DNA of 14,760 nt from Gammaproteobacteria bacterium (GTDB lineage: Bacteria; Pseudomonadota; Gammaproteobacteria; DSM-19610). Location: assembly GCA_011371465.1 (NCBI GenBank), contig DRQL01000173.1, positions 1 through 14,760 of the forward strand, read 5' to 3'. Below, one piece after another: positions 1-6,402 of this stretch. The position numbers were made by a program, and so were the translations under genes. The notes beneath the pieces are model-generated. The model searched no databases. It saw only the letters and a list, made by a program, of their open reading frames with translations, and was not told the DNA's origin. Position 1 is the first letter of the stretch. The number at the start of each line of letters is the position of its first letter.

Positions 1-2
1 AC

Positions 3-632
3 AGACAGAAGGCATTCTTCCAAGATCTCGGTGGATTCAATGATCAAACGATTCTGCTACTGGAAAACCTGACACGGCAAGCATTACAGAGAGAGACGCC
101 AAGCCGGTTTGATGTAGAAGCCAGTAAAAGGTTTAACGATGGCCTGTTAAACCTGAAGTTTGCGATAGAAGACCTAACCCGTGCAGTTGGCAACAAGCTG
201 TTCCCTCTGCTCAACAAGTTCACTGGCGGGTTTACCAAGTATGTAAACAGCCTGACAGGAGCAGATATAGATAATTTTGTGGACCGTGCAGAACAGTTGG
301 TGATGGAATGGTTTGCAAAGACAAAGGAAATGGTGGGCAAGCTTGGCGAAATTGTTGATGCGCTTGCATACTTGGTTAGTCTGTTTAAGAAAACACCAAT
401 TGACGAGAAAAAGCTGGAAGAGAACAGGAAGTTTATGGTTCCGGGCGGTCAATTATTCCCCGGTTCATTCACTTCTCCATCTACCGGCAGCCAACAGAAC
501 GTGTTTAACATGGAAGTAAACGTGCATACAGCAGCGACAGATGCACAAGGAACAGGCGAAAGCGTAGCCAGTGCAATGCGTGTAGAGTTTGACCGACTAG
601 CAAGCATGGTGCGCACGGAAGCTCTCATATAA
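3..632 (+). CDS. Phage tail tape-measure-like protein, C-terminal part (5' end outside window)
   Basis: The reading frame is open from the left edge to a TAA at 630-632, giving about 209 residues with the N-terminus missing. It contains a stretch typical of the C-terminal region of tail tape-measure proteins (FNDGLLNLKFAIEDLTRAVG, then NKLFPLLNKFTGGF), a helical and partly hydrophobic middle (EIVDALAYLVSLFKK), and a Ser/Thr/Gln-rich linker before a final helix (SVASAMRVEFDRLASMVR). Tape-measure proteins set the tail length and fill the tail tube of long-tailed phages. Base and codon use is clearly AT-richer than in the chromosomal genes that follow, which supports a foreign origin. The next gene starts inside its stop codon, as in phage operons. 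A GTG at 279 is only an internal in-frame codon, not the true start. The phage assignment rests on composition and general resemblance, not on a diagnostic catalytic motif. Confidence 0.7.
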   Translation, partial: RQKAFFQDLGGFNDQTILLLENLTRQALQRETPSRFDVEASKRFNDGLLNLKFAIEDLTRAVGNKLFPLLNKFTGGFTKYVNSLTGADIDNFVDRAEQLVMEWFAKTKEMVGKLGEIVDALAYLVSLFKKTPIDEKKLEENRKFMVPGGQLFPGSFTSPSTGSQQNVFNMEVNVHTAATDAQGTGESVASAMRVEFDRLASMVRTEALI

Positions 633-898
633 TGAGCGAAGTACAAGCAAGAATTCAATACCTGTTTAATCAGGTAATCAAAGAATACTTTGATGAGAAC
701 GAACCTTATGTCCAAGTAGTGCTAAAAAGGATAAACGGAGACTTTAAATCCTACGAAGCAAGAGTGTATTACGACAGGCTGAAACTGATAGCACCCATAC
801 CACGGGGACTAGACAAATTGATAACGATATACGAACAGGAACGGCCATACCGCATAGTACCCACGGCAAGGCTGGTATATAGCCAGCCTGCTAACTAA
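632..898 (+). CDS. Small uncharacterised phage-associated protein (88 aa)
   Basis: The ATG at 632 overlaps the TAA of the preceding tail gene (TAATG), so the two are probably translationally coupled. The 88-residue product is soluble-looking and rich in Tyr, Arg, Glu and Ile, with no signal peptide or membrane segment. It begins MSEVQARIQYLFNQVIKEYF and carries several possible beta strands (YVQVVLKRI, YEARVYYDRLKLIAPI). I do not recognise the family. Composition is as AT-rich as the upstream tail gene and unlike the rest of the window. Its position, directly after a tape-measure-like gene, suggests a small tail or morphogenesis protein, but that is inference from context only. It is the last gene before the tRNA-Leu junction. 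Confidence 0.65.
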   Translation: MSEVQARIQYLFNQVIKEYFDENEPYVQVVLKRINGDFKSYEARVYYDRLKLIAPIPRGLDKLITIYEQERPYRIVPTARLVYSQPAN

Positions 899-1022
899 CA
901 GCCCTAGCCTGCTGTACGGCCCTGTACGGCTCTCTTCTCCCTGCTACCCCTATAGCAGCCCTGTTGATTGATTCGGTTTTCTCTGTAGCTCTGAAACAGT
1001 ATAAGAATTAAAGCGTTATGAA
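899..1022. other. Non-coding junction between phage remnant and tRNA-Leu
   Basis: No gene is visible here. It has a short direct repeat, CTGTACGGC at 912-920 and again at 922-930, and a small hairpin (CTGCTA at 941-946 pairing with TAGCAG at 953-958) with no T-run after it. Base composition becomes AT-rich again just before the tRNA 3' end. If the element integrated at the tRNA, this is its terminal non-coding arm. Confidence 0.4.
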
Positions 1023-1109
1023 TGGTGCCGAGGAGAGGACTTGAACCTCCACGGGGTTGCCCCCACTAGCACCTGAAGCTAGCGTGTCTACCAATTTCAC
1101 CACCTCGGC
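1023..1109 (-). tRNA. tRNA-Leu(CAG)
   Basis: The minus strand folds as a class II tRNA of 87 nt including CCA. The acceptor stem is GCCGAGG paired with CCTCGGC, followed by discriminator A and an encoded CCA (TGG on the plus strand at 1023-1025). The D-arm has the usual GGTAGACACGC form. The anticodon stem CTAGC/GCTAG encloses the loop TTCAGGT, giving anticodon CAG, which reads the Leu codon CUG. There is a long variable arm and a normal T-loop (GGTTCAAGTCC). CUG is very common in the neighbouring GC-rich genes, so this is a major tRNA. The gene is intact although phage-like DNA touches its 3' end. Confidence 0.96.
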
Positions 1110-1148
1110 ATGGCCGTACCGGCAGGCCGCCTGTACGACAGGCCGCGA

Positions 1149-1177
1149 ACTCTACCGGCCCGATTTGGGCTTGTCAA
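1149..1177 (-). promoter_or_regulatory. Sigma-70 promoter of tRNA-Leu with GC-rich discriminator
   Basis: On the minus strand a perfect -35 TTGACA (1172-1177) is followed, after exactly 17 bases, by a -10 TAGAGT (1149-1154). Transcription should start near 1142, about 33 bases before the mature tRNA 5' end at 1109. The bases between the -10 and the start are GC-rich (TCGCGGC), the pattern known for stable-RNA promoters under stringent (ppGpp/DksA) control. The expected start coincides with a perfect hairpin (GCCTGT 1129-1134, ACAGGC 1138-1143) in the leader. Confidence 0.75.
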
Positions 1178-1246
1178 TTCCGGCAGGCTGTCCCCGCCCG
1201 CACGTTTCGATTTTCCTTTGCTGGCCAAAGTGGTTAGCATGCGCGC

Positions 1247-3574
1247 ATGGTAAAAAGACGTAAAAAACAGCGCAGTAAAAAACCGCGCTTTGGCAAGGAC
1301 CCGTTCGCCGAGCGCGAGGCGGGAAAATACGATACCCCCATCCCCAGCCGCGAGTACATCATGTCGGTGCTGGAAGAAGCCGGTCGTCCGATGTCCCGCG
1401 AAGAGCTGGGCGAGGCGTTTGGCCTGCACCGGGACGAGGATATCGAGGCCCTGCGGCGTCGCCTGCGTGCCATGGAGCGCGACGGCCAGCTGTTACGGAA
1501 CCGCCGCGGCGGCTATGGCCTGGTGGACCGCATGGACATGGTGCGCGGCCGGGTTATCGGCCACCCGGACGGCTTCGGCTTCCTGGTGCCGGAGGAGGGC
1601 GGCGACGACCTGTTCCTGGCGCCCCGGCAGATGCGCCAGGTGATGAACGGTGACCGGGTGGTGGCGCGCGTGGTGGGCATCGACCGGCGCGGGCGCCGCG
1701 AGGGCGCCATTGTCGAGGTGCTGGAACGCAATACCCACAACGTGGTGGGGCGTATCTATTTTGAAAGCGGCATCAGTTTCGTGGTGCCGGATCACAAACG
1801 GCTGACGCAGGAGATCCGCATTCCGCCGGATGCCGTGGGCGGCGCGCGCCACGGCCAGTTTGTCACCGCGGAGATCGTGGAACAGCCCAACAAGCGTTCC
1901 GGGCCGGTGGGCAGGATCGTGGAAGTCATCGGTGACCACATGGCGCCCGGCATGGAGATCGACGTTGCCATGCGCGCCCACGAAGTGCCGCACGCCTGGC
2001 CGGACGCGGTCGAGAACGAGATCCAGGGCCTGGCGGAAAAGGTGTCGCCGGCAGCAAAGCGCAACCGGGTCGATCTGCGCAGCCTGCCGCTGGTTACGAT
2101 CGACGGCGTCGATTCGCGCGATTTCGACGACGCGGTGTACTGCAAGCGCACACCCAATGGCTGGAAGCTGATGGTGGCGATTGCCGACGTCTCGCACTAC
2201 GTCAAGCCGGGTACCGCGCTGGACCAGGAAGCGCACCTGCGCGGCAACTCGGTGTACTTCCCGGAGCGCGTGATACCCATGCTGCCGGAGATCCTGTCCA
2301 ACGGCCTGTGCTCCCTGAACCCGGATGTCGACCGCCTGTGCATGGTGTGTGAAATGACCATTGACCGGCAGGGCAAGGTGACGCGCTCGCGTTTCATGGA
2401 AGCGGTGATGCGTTCACACGCGCGCCTGACCTATGACCAGGTGGCGGCCATGCTGGTGGAGCGCGATCAGAAAACCCGCGCCCGCTTCAAGCCGCTGTTG
2501 AAGAGCCTGGAAGAGCTGTACGACCTGTACAAGGCGTTCAGGAAGCAGCGCGAACGACGGGGTGCCATCGATTTTGACACGACGGAAACGCGCATTGTGT
2601 TCGGTGCCGACCGCAAGATCGAGCGCATCGTGCCGGTGCACCGCAACGACGCCCACAAGATCATCGAAGAATGCATGATCGCGGCCAATGTCTGCACTGC
2701 GCGTTTCCTCAGCCGTCACAAACTGCCGACCCTGTACCGCGTGCACGAAGGTCCGCAGGCCGACAAGCTGACTGACCTGCGCGAGTTCCTTGGCGAACTG
2801 GGCCTGTCGCTCGGTGGCGGTGACAAGCCCCGCGCCAGCGATTACGGCAAACTGCTGAAACAGGTTCGCACACGCCCGGATGCGCACCTGATCCAGACAG
2901 TCATGCTGCGCTCCCTGTCCCAGGCGCGCTACAGCCCGGAAAACATCGGCCACTTCGGCCTGTCACGCGAAGAATACCTGCATTTCACTTCGCCGATCCG
3001 GCGCTACCCGGACCTGCTGGTGCACCGCGCCATCCGCCACCAGTTGCGCAATGAGGCGCGCAGGAAGGAAAAGGGCAAAAATGCACGCCTGGCGAAGTTC
3101 CCTTACACCGAAACCGACATGTGCGCGCTGGGCGAGCACTGTTCGGTCACCGAACGGCGTGCCGATGACGCTACCCGCGATGCGGTGGACTGGCTGAAAT
3201 GCGAGTACATGCTGGACAAGGTCGGCGAGGATTTCGGTGGCATCGTCAGCAGCGTGACCTCGTTCGGTATTTTTGTCGAGCTGAAGGATATCTACGTGGA
3301 AGGCCTGGTGCACATTACGGCATTGCACAACGACTATTACCACTTTGACCCGGCCGGTCACCGCCTGCGCGGCGAACGCACCGGCAAGAGCTACCGGCTC
3401 GGTGATGAAGTCGAGGTGAAAGTGGTGCGTGTCAGTCTGGACGACCGTAAAATCGATTTCGAGCTGGCGAATGCCGGGCCGGATGATCACGAGCCGGCCC
3501 GGCCGTCGAAAAAGAAGTCCGGCCGGCGGGGCGGGCGTCGTTCGGCCAACAAAAAGCGGCGTAGACGCGACTAG
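1247..3574 (+). CDS. rnr: Ribonuclease R (3'-5' exoribonuclease)
   Basis: This is a 775-residue RNase II/RNB-family enzyme that degrades structured RNA processively from the 3' end in mRNA and rRNA turnover and in tmRNA-linked quality control. In order it has a basic N-terminal tail, a winged-helix domain (about residues 32-93), two cold-shock OB domains (about 99-143 and 165-230), the RNB catalytic domain, an S1 domain (about 660-742, VSSVTSFGIFVEL), and a Lys/Arg-rich C-terminal tail typical of RNase R rather than RNase II. The metal-binding aspartates lie in TIDGVDSRDFDDAV: D286, D292, D294 and D295, matching E. coli D272, D278, D280 and D281. Length is close to the 813 residues of E. coli RNase R. 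The ATG at 1247 has only a weak ribosome-binding site, and an ATG at 1239 in another frame leads at once to a stop. rlmB follows after 21 bases, as in other gammaproteobacteria. Confidence 0.97.
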   Translation: MVKRRKKQRSKKPRFGKDPFAEREAGKYDTPIPSREYIMSVLEEAGRPMSREELGEAFGLHRDEDIEALRRRLRAMERDGQLLRNRRGGYGLVDRMDMVRGRVIGHPDGFGFLVPEEGGDDLFLAPRQMRQVMNGDRVVARVVGIDRRGRREGAIVEVLERNTHNVVGRIYFESGISFVVPDHKRLTQEIRIPPDAVGGARHGQFVTAEIVEQPNKRSGPVGRIVEVIGDHMAPGMEIDVAMRAHEVPHAWPDAVENEIQGLAEKVSPAAKRNRVDLRSLPLVTIDGVDSRDFDDAVYCKRTPNGWKLMVAIADVSHYVKPGTALDQEAHLRGNSVYFPERVIPMLPEILSNGLCSLNPDVDRLCMVCEMTIDRQGKVTRSRFMEAVMRSHARLTYDQVAAMLVERDQKTRARFKPLLKSLEELYDLYKAFRKQRERRGAIDFDTTETRIVFGADRKIERIVPVHRNDAHKIIEECMIAANVCTARFLSRHKLPTLYRVHEGPQADKLTDLREFLGELGLSLGGGDKPRASDYGKLLKQVRTRPDAHLIQTVMLRSLSQARYSPENIGHFGLSREEYLHFTSPIRRYPDLLVHRAIRHQLRNEARRKEKGKNARLAKFPYTETDMCALGEHCSVTERRADDATRDAVDWLKCEYMLDKVGEDFGGIVSSVTSFGIFVELKDIYVEGLVHITALHNDYYHFDPAGHRLRGERTGKSYRLGDEVEVKVVRVSLDDRKIDFELANAGPDDHEPARPSKKKSGRRGGRRSANKKRRRRD

Positions 3575-3595
3575 CGGCGGGAAGATGAAGGCAGC

Positions 3596-4354
3596 ATGAA
3601 AAAAGCGGAGCGCGTCTTCGGTCTGCACGCGGTCACCAGCCTGCTTGAACGCAATCCCGCCAGGGTTTCCCGGTTACTGGCGCTGGAATCCCGCGACGAT
3701 GCCCGTATGCAACAGGTGCTTGCGCTGGCGGAAAAAGCCAACGTGCCGGTGCGGCGGGTGGCGCGACGCGAACTCGATGCGCTGGTGGCCGGTGTCAGTC
3801 ACCAGGGCGTGGTGGCGGAAACCGGGGGGGCGCCGGGACTGGGGGAAAAAGACCTGCAGTCCTTTGTGGAAGCGCTGGCACGGCCGGCGTTCCTGCTGGT
3901 GCTGGACGGTGTGCAGGACCCGCACAACCTGGGTGCCTGCCTGCGCAGTGCGGAAGCAGCCGGGGTGGATGCGGTGATTATCCCCAAAGACCGTTCAGCA
4001 CCGCTGAACTCGACAGTACGCAAGGTCGCCTGCGGGGCAGCGGAGACGGTGCCGGTGGTGCGCGTAACCAACCTGGTGCGCACCCTGCGCGCACTGAAAG
4101 ACGCCGGTGTATGGATTTACGGGGCGGCTGCCGAGGCGGAAGCGACGCTCTACGAAACCGAGCTGCGCGGCGCACTGGCATTGGTGCTGGGTGGGGAAGG
4201 CAAGGGGCTGCGGCGCCTGACGCGGGAACATTGCGACGGGCTGCTGGCCATCCCCATGGCGGGTTCGCTGAGCAGCCTGAACGTATCGGTGGCGACGGGC
4301 GTGTGCCTGTTCGAAGCCAGGCGCCAGCGGGACGGTACCCGCAAGTCGGAATGA
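3596..4354 (+). CDS. rlmB: 23S rRNA (guanosine-2251 2'-O) methyltransferase RlmB
   Basis: This is a 252-residue SPOUT/TrmH-family methyltransferase that uses S-adenosylmethionine to methylate the 2'-OH of G2251 in the P-loop of 23S rRNA. The N-terminal L30e-like substrate-binding domain spans about residues 5-80 (ERVFGLHAVTSLLERNP). The knotted catalytic domain carries the three family motifs: motif 1, DPHNLGACLRSAEAAG, from D108, with N111 and R117; motif 2, LGGEGKGLR (198-206); and motif 3, IPMAGSLSSLNVSVATG (219-235), with N229. Length matches the family (E. coli 243). It starts 21 bases after rnr, preceded by a GAAGG-like site, so the two are co-transcribed. A run of seven G at 3824-3830 lies in the interdomain linker and does not disturb the frame. 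Confidence 0.96.
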   Translation: MKKAERVFGLHAVTSLLERNPARVSRLLALESRDDARMQQVLALAEKANVPVRRVARRELDALVAGVSHQGVVAETGGAPGLGEKDLQSFVEALARPAFLLVLDGVQDPHNLGACLRSAEAAGVDAVIIPKDRSAPLNSTVRKVACGAAETVPVVRVTNLVRTLRALKDAGVWIYGAAAEAEATLYETELRGALALVLGGEGKGLRRLTREHCDGLLAIPMAGSLSSLNVSVATGVCLFEARRQRDGTRKSE

Positions 4355-4402
4355 ACATGCTGACAGAACATTTTTCCCACTGGTCCTGAAGGAGGATTTG
4401 GA

Positions 4403-4795
4403 ATGAAGTCATCCCTGATGAAACGGATTGTCGTGTTGCTGGTCTCGGTTTCATTTTTCAGCACGTACTCGCTGCCCGCCTGGTCAGGCATGGTCACTAC
4501 CGACCAGCTGTTACAGCAGTCCGGGGCGCTGGACAAAAGTGCGCTGCTGGGCATGCTCGATCGTGAAGATGTGCGCCAGCAGCTGATCGAACGTGGCGTG
4601 GACCCGCAGTATGCAAAGCTGCGCATTGCCGCACTCAGTGACGCGCAGGTCGAGGAACTCCGTGGTCATATCGATACGCTGCCCGCCGGTTCCGGCATCG
4701 TCGGTATCATGATCGCGGTGCTGCTGGTGCTGATCATCCTGGACATTGTCGGCGTCACCAACATTTTCAGCTTTATCAATTCCCCGGCGAAGTAA
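4403..4795 (+). CDS. PA2779-family small membrane protein (DUF6627-like)
   Basis: A protein of 130 residues behind a near-perfect Shine-Dalgarno (AAGGAGGA at 4389-4396). It has a positively charged start and a hydrophobic segment (about residues 9-27, RIVVLLVSVSFFSTYSLPAW), which may be a signal peptide or anchor. Next comes a charged helical region with the family pattern LDREDVRQQLIERGVDP and LSDAQVEELRGHIDTLPAG. A second strongly hydrophobic helix follows (about 98-116, IVGIMIAVLLVLIILDIVGV), then a short tail. The pattern matches the family of Pseudomonas PA2779, which is generally found beside the PA2778-type peptidase, as here. The function is not known. The middle section is probably periplasmic, between two membrane segments or between a cleaved signal and one anchor. 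The next gene begins within about 20 bases of its stop, so they form one transcription unit. Confidence 0.8.
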   Translation: MKSSLMKRIVVLLVSVSFFSTYSLPAWSGMVTTDQLLQQSGALDKSALLGMLDREDVRQQLIERGVDPQYAKLRIAALSDAQVEELRGHIDTLPAGSGIVGIMIAVLLVLIILDIVGVTNIFSFINSPAK

Positions 4796-4811
4796 GCCCG
4801 TGGGCGGGGCG

Positions 4812-5795
4812 GTGAAGCGCAGGGTGTGCCTGGCAGGCGCGCTCTGTGCTTCGTTGCTGCTTGCCGCCTGTGCGCCGTATCCCGTGGTGCCGACCGATCC
4901 GGCGCTACCGCGCTCGCGGGAACTGGTCGATACGCCTTTCTTTCCCCAGGAACAGTACCAGTGTGGTCCGGCTGCACTGGCCACGGTGCTGAATAGCGCG
5001 GGTGCCGGGGTATCGCCGGAACAGGTCCAGCCGCTGGTGTACCTGCCCGGCAACAAAGGCAGCCTGCAGGCGGAAATGCTGGCGGCGCCGGTTCACTACG
5101 GTTATCTGGCGGTGCCCTTGCCTCCCAGTCTGGACAGCCTGTTACAGGAGTTGTCCGATGGGCGCCCGGTGCTGGTATTGCAGAACCTGGGTGTGGCGAT
5201 GTTGCCGCTGTGGCATTACGCGGTGGTGATCGGTTACGACCTCGATCGGCAGCTCGTCTACCTGCGCTCAGGGCGGGACCGGCGCAAGGTGTACGATATT
5301 CGGCGCTTCCTGAAGACCTGGTCGCGCGCCGGGCACTGGGCGCTGGTCGCGGTGCGGCCCGGCGAGATACCGGTGTCTGCCACTGCACAGGCCTACCTGC
5401 AGGCAGCCAGTGCCCTGGAACGCCGGCAGCGACCGCAGGCGGCCCTGCAGGCCTATCGGGCGGGAACCCGGCGCTGGCCGGAGCAGGCCCTGCTCTGGGC
5501 GGCAAGCGGAAATGCCGCCTACAGCCTGGCGCGTTATGCCGAGGCCGAGGCCGCGTACCGTACCGCCCTGTCGCTGCAGCCGGGCAAGCCCGCCATTATG
5601 AATAATCTCGCCCTGGCGCTGGCCAGGCAGGATTGCCGGCAAACCGCGCTGGAGGTGCTGGCGTGTGCCGCCCGGGCGGCGCCGGCGAACCCGGTCATCG
5701 ACGATACCCTGTTGGAAATCAAGGCCATGCCTCCGGGTACAGGGGGCTGCCGAGCGTTTGACTGTCCCGTGCCCGGTGTTGGCCGGCGGCCCTGA
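4812..5795 (+). CDS. PA2778-family C39-like cysteine peptidase lipoprotein with TPR repeats
   Basis: From the GTG at 4812 the product has 327 residues and begins as a lipoprotein: MKRR, a hydrophobic core and the lipobox LAAC with the lipidated Cys at residue 20. An in-frame GTG at 4800 adds four residues and is equally possible; an ATG at 4746 lies inside the upstream gene and is unlikely. The peptidase domain has the C39/papain-like nucleophile motif FPQEQYQCGPAALATVL (C51, preceded by an oxyanion-type Gln), YLPGNKGSLQAEM, and the His motif LPLWHYAVVIGYD (H135). Residues of about 190-290 form TPR-type helical pairs (ALQAYRAGTRRWPEQALLWA, then AAYRTALSLQPGKPAIMNNL). The product should be anchored in the envelope facing the periplasm. 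Its substrate is unknown. The PA2779-type neighbour is the obvious candidate partner or substrate, but this is inference. Confidence 0.85.
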   Translation: MKRRVCLAGALCASLLLAACAPYPVVPTDPALPRSRELVDTPFFPQEQYQCGPAALATVLNSAGAGVSPEQVQPLVYLPGNKGSLQAEMLAAPVHYGYLAVPLPPSLDSLLQELSDGRPVLVLQNLGVAMLPLWHYAVVIGYDLDRQLVYLRSGRDRRKVYDIRRFLKTWSRAGHWALVAVRPGEIPVSATAQAYLQAASALERRQRPQAALQAYRAGTRRWPEQALLWAASGNAAYSLARYAEAEAAYRTALSLQPGKPAIMNNLALALARQDCRQTALEVLACAARAAPANPVIDDTLLEIKAMPPGTGGCRAFDCPVPGVGRRP

Positions 5796-5801
5796 CAGTG
5801 G

Positions 5802-5830
5802 TTGCGCAATGGCCGCCACTTGCGTAGAAT
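5802..5830 (+). promoter_or_regulatory. Sigma-70 promoter of the rpsF operon
   Basis: A TTGCGC (5802-5807) is followed, after exactly 17 bases, by TAGAAT (5825-5830). The predicted start is near 5837, giving an rpsF leader of about 77 bases. It lies just downstream of the preceding lipoprotein gene, whose stop is at 5793-5795, so the ribosomal cluster has its own promoter. Confidence 0.65.
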
Positions 5831-5836
5831 TCGCCC

Positions 5837-5913
5837 GTTTTTGCGCGCTCTTAAGCGCGTGACTCCTTGCTTTTCGCACGGGCGGAAGGCTGCTAATCCA
5901 CAGGGAGCATTAC
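5837..5913 (+). promoter_or_regulatory. Structured 5' leader of rpsF, possible r-protein autoregulatory site
   Basis: The leader holds a strong hairpin (5843-5849 pairing with 5854-5860, loop CTTA). Next is a second possible fold in which CCTT pairs with AAGG around a small TGC/GCA stem and leaves a purine-rich bulge (CGGGCGG). In other bacteria the S6:S18 complex represses this operon by binding such a leader. The CCG loop described for that motif is not clearly visible here, so the assignment is tentative. Confidence 0.3.
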
Positions 5914-6366
5914 ATGCGTCACTATGAAGTAGTATTCCTGGTCCATCCGGACCAGAGCGAGCAGGTGCCCGCGATGATCGAACGTTACCGTTCCACCATC
6001 GAATCCGCGGGCGGCAAAATCCACCGTCTTGAAGACTGGGGCCGTCGTCAGCTCGCCTATCCCATCCAGAAACTCGCCAAGGCCCACTACGTGCTGATGA
6101 ATATCGAGTGCGGTACCGCCGAGCTGAGCGAGCTGGAAAGCGCCTTCCGGTTCAACGATGCCGTGCTGCGCAACATGATCATTTCGCGCAAGGAAGCGGT
6201 TACCGATGCATCGCTGCTGGTCAAGCGCAGCGATGACCGGAAAGACAGCGACCGCGAAGCGGCGCCGCGCAAGCCTGCGCCCGAGGCGGCAGCCCCCGCG
6301 GCCCCCGCAGCGGAAGCGCCCGCCAGTGATGCGGGAGCGGAAGAAGAAGGTGGCGGCGCCGGGTAA
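5914..6366 (+). CDS. rpsF: 30S ribosomal protein S6
   Basis: S6 lies on the platform of the 30S subunit and binds as a dimer with S18. The first 100 residues or so are typical (MRHYEVVFLVHPDQSEQVPA, EDWGRRQLAYPIQK, AHYVLMNIE, FRFNDAVLRNMI). The site GGGAG precedes the ATG by a normal distance. The protein has 150 residues, longer than the E. coli mature form, because of a low-complexity Ala/Pro/Glu tail from about residue 106 that ends with an EEE stretch. In E. coli the S6 tail is extended with glutamates by RimK, so an acidic tail is in character. It is the first gene of the rpsF-priB-rpsR cluster. Confidence 0.97.
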   Translation: MRHYEVVFLVHPDQSEQVPAMIERYRSTIESAGGKIHRLEDWGRRQLAYPIQKLAKAHYVLMNIECGTAELSELESAFRFNDAVLRNMIISRKEAVTDASLLVKRSDDRKDSDREAAPRKPAPEAAAPAAPAAEAPASDAGAEEEGGGAG

Positions 6367-6402
6367 CGGCACCTGGACGATACGCTGGAACCGAATGAGC
6401 TG

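Noticed and set aside
912..1143. Repeated short motif CTGTACG on both sides of the tRNA (912-920, 922-930, 1131-1137) as attachment-site arms
   Set aside because: The shared stretches are only seven to nine bases and partly in opposite contexts, so chance is a sufficient explanation.
1493..2236. Antisense frame of 247 codons inside rnr
   Set aside because: A shadow of the RNase R frame with biased composition, no ribosome-binding site and no recognisable domain.
3824..3830. Run of seven G in rlmB as a possible phase-variation tract
   Set aside because: It is short, lies in a linker of a housekeeping gene, and the frame is intact. GC-rich codons GGG GGG GCG explain it.
4746..4811. Earlier ATG start for the PA2778-type lipoprotein
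   Set aside because: It would overlap the upstream gene by 50 bases and bury the lipoprotein signal peptide. Starts at GTG 4812 or 4800 put the lipobox in the normal place.
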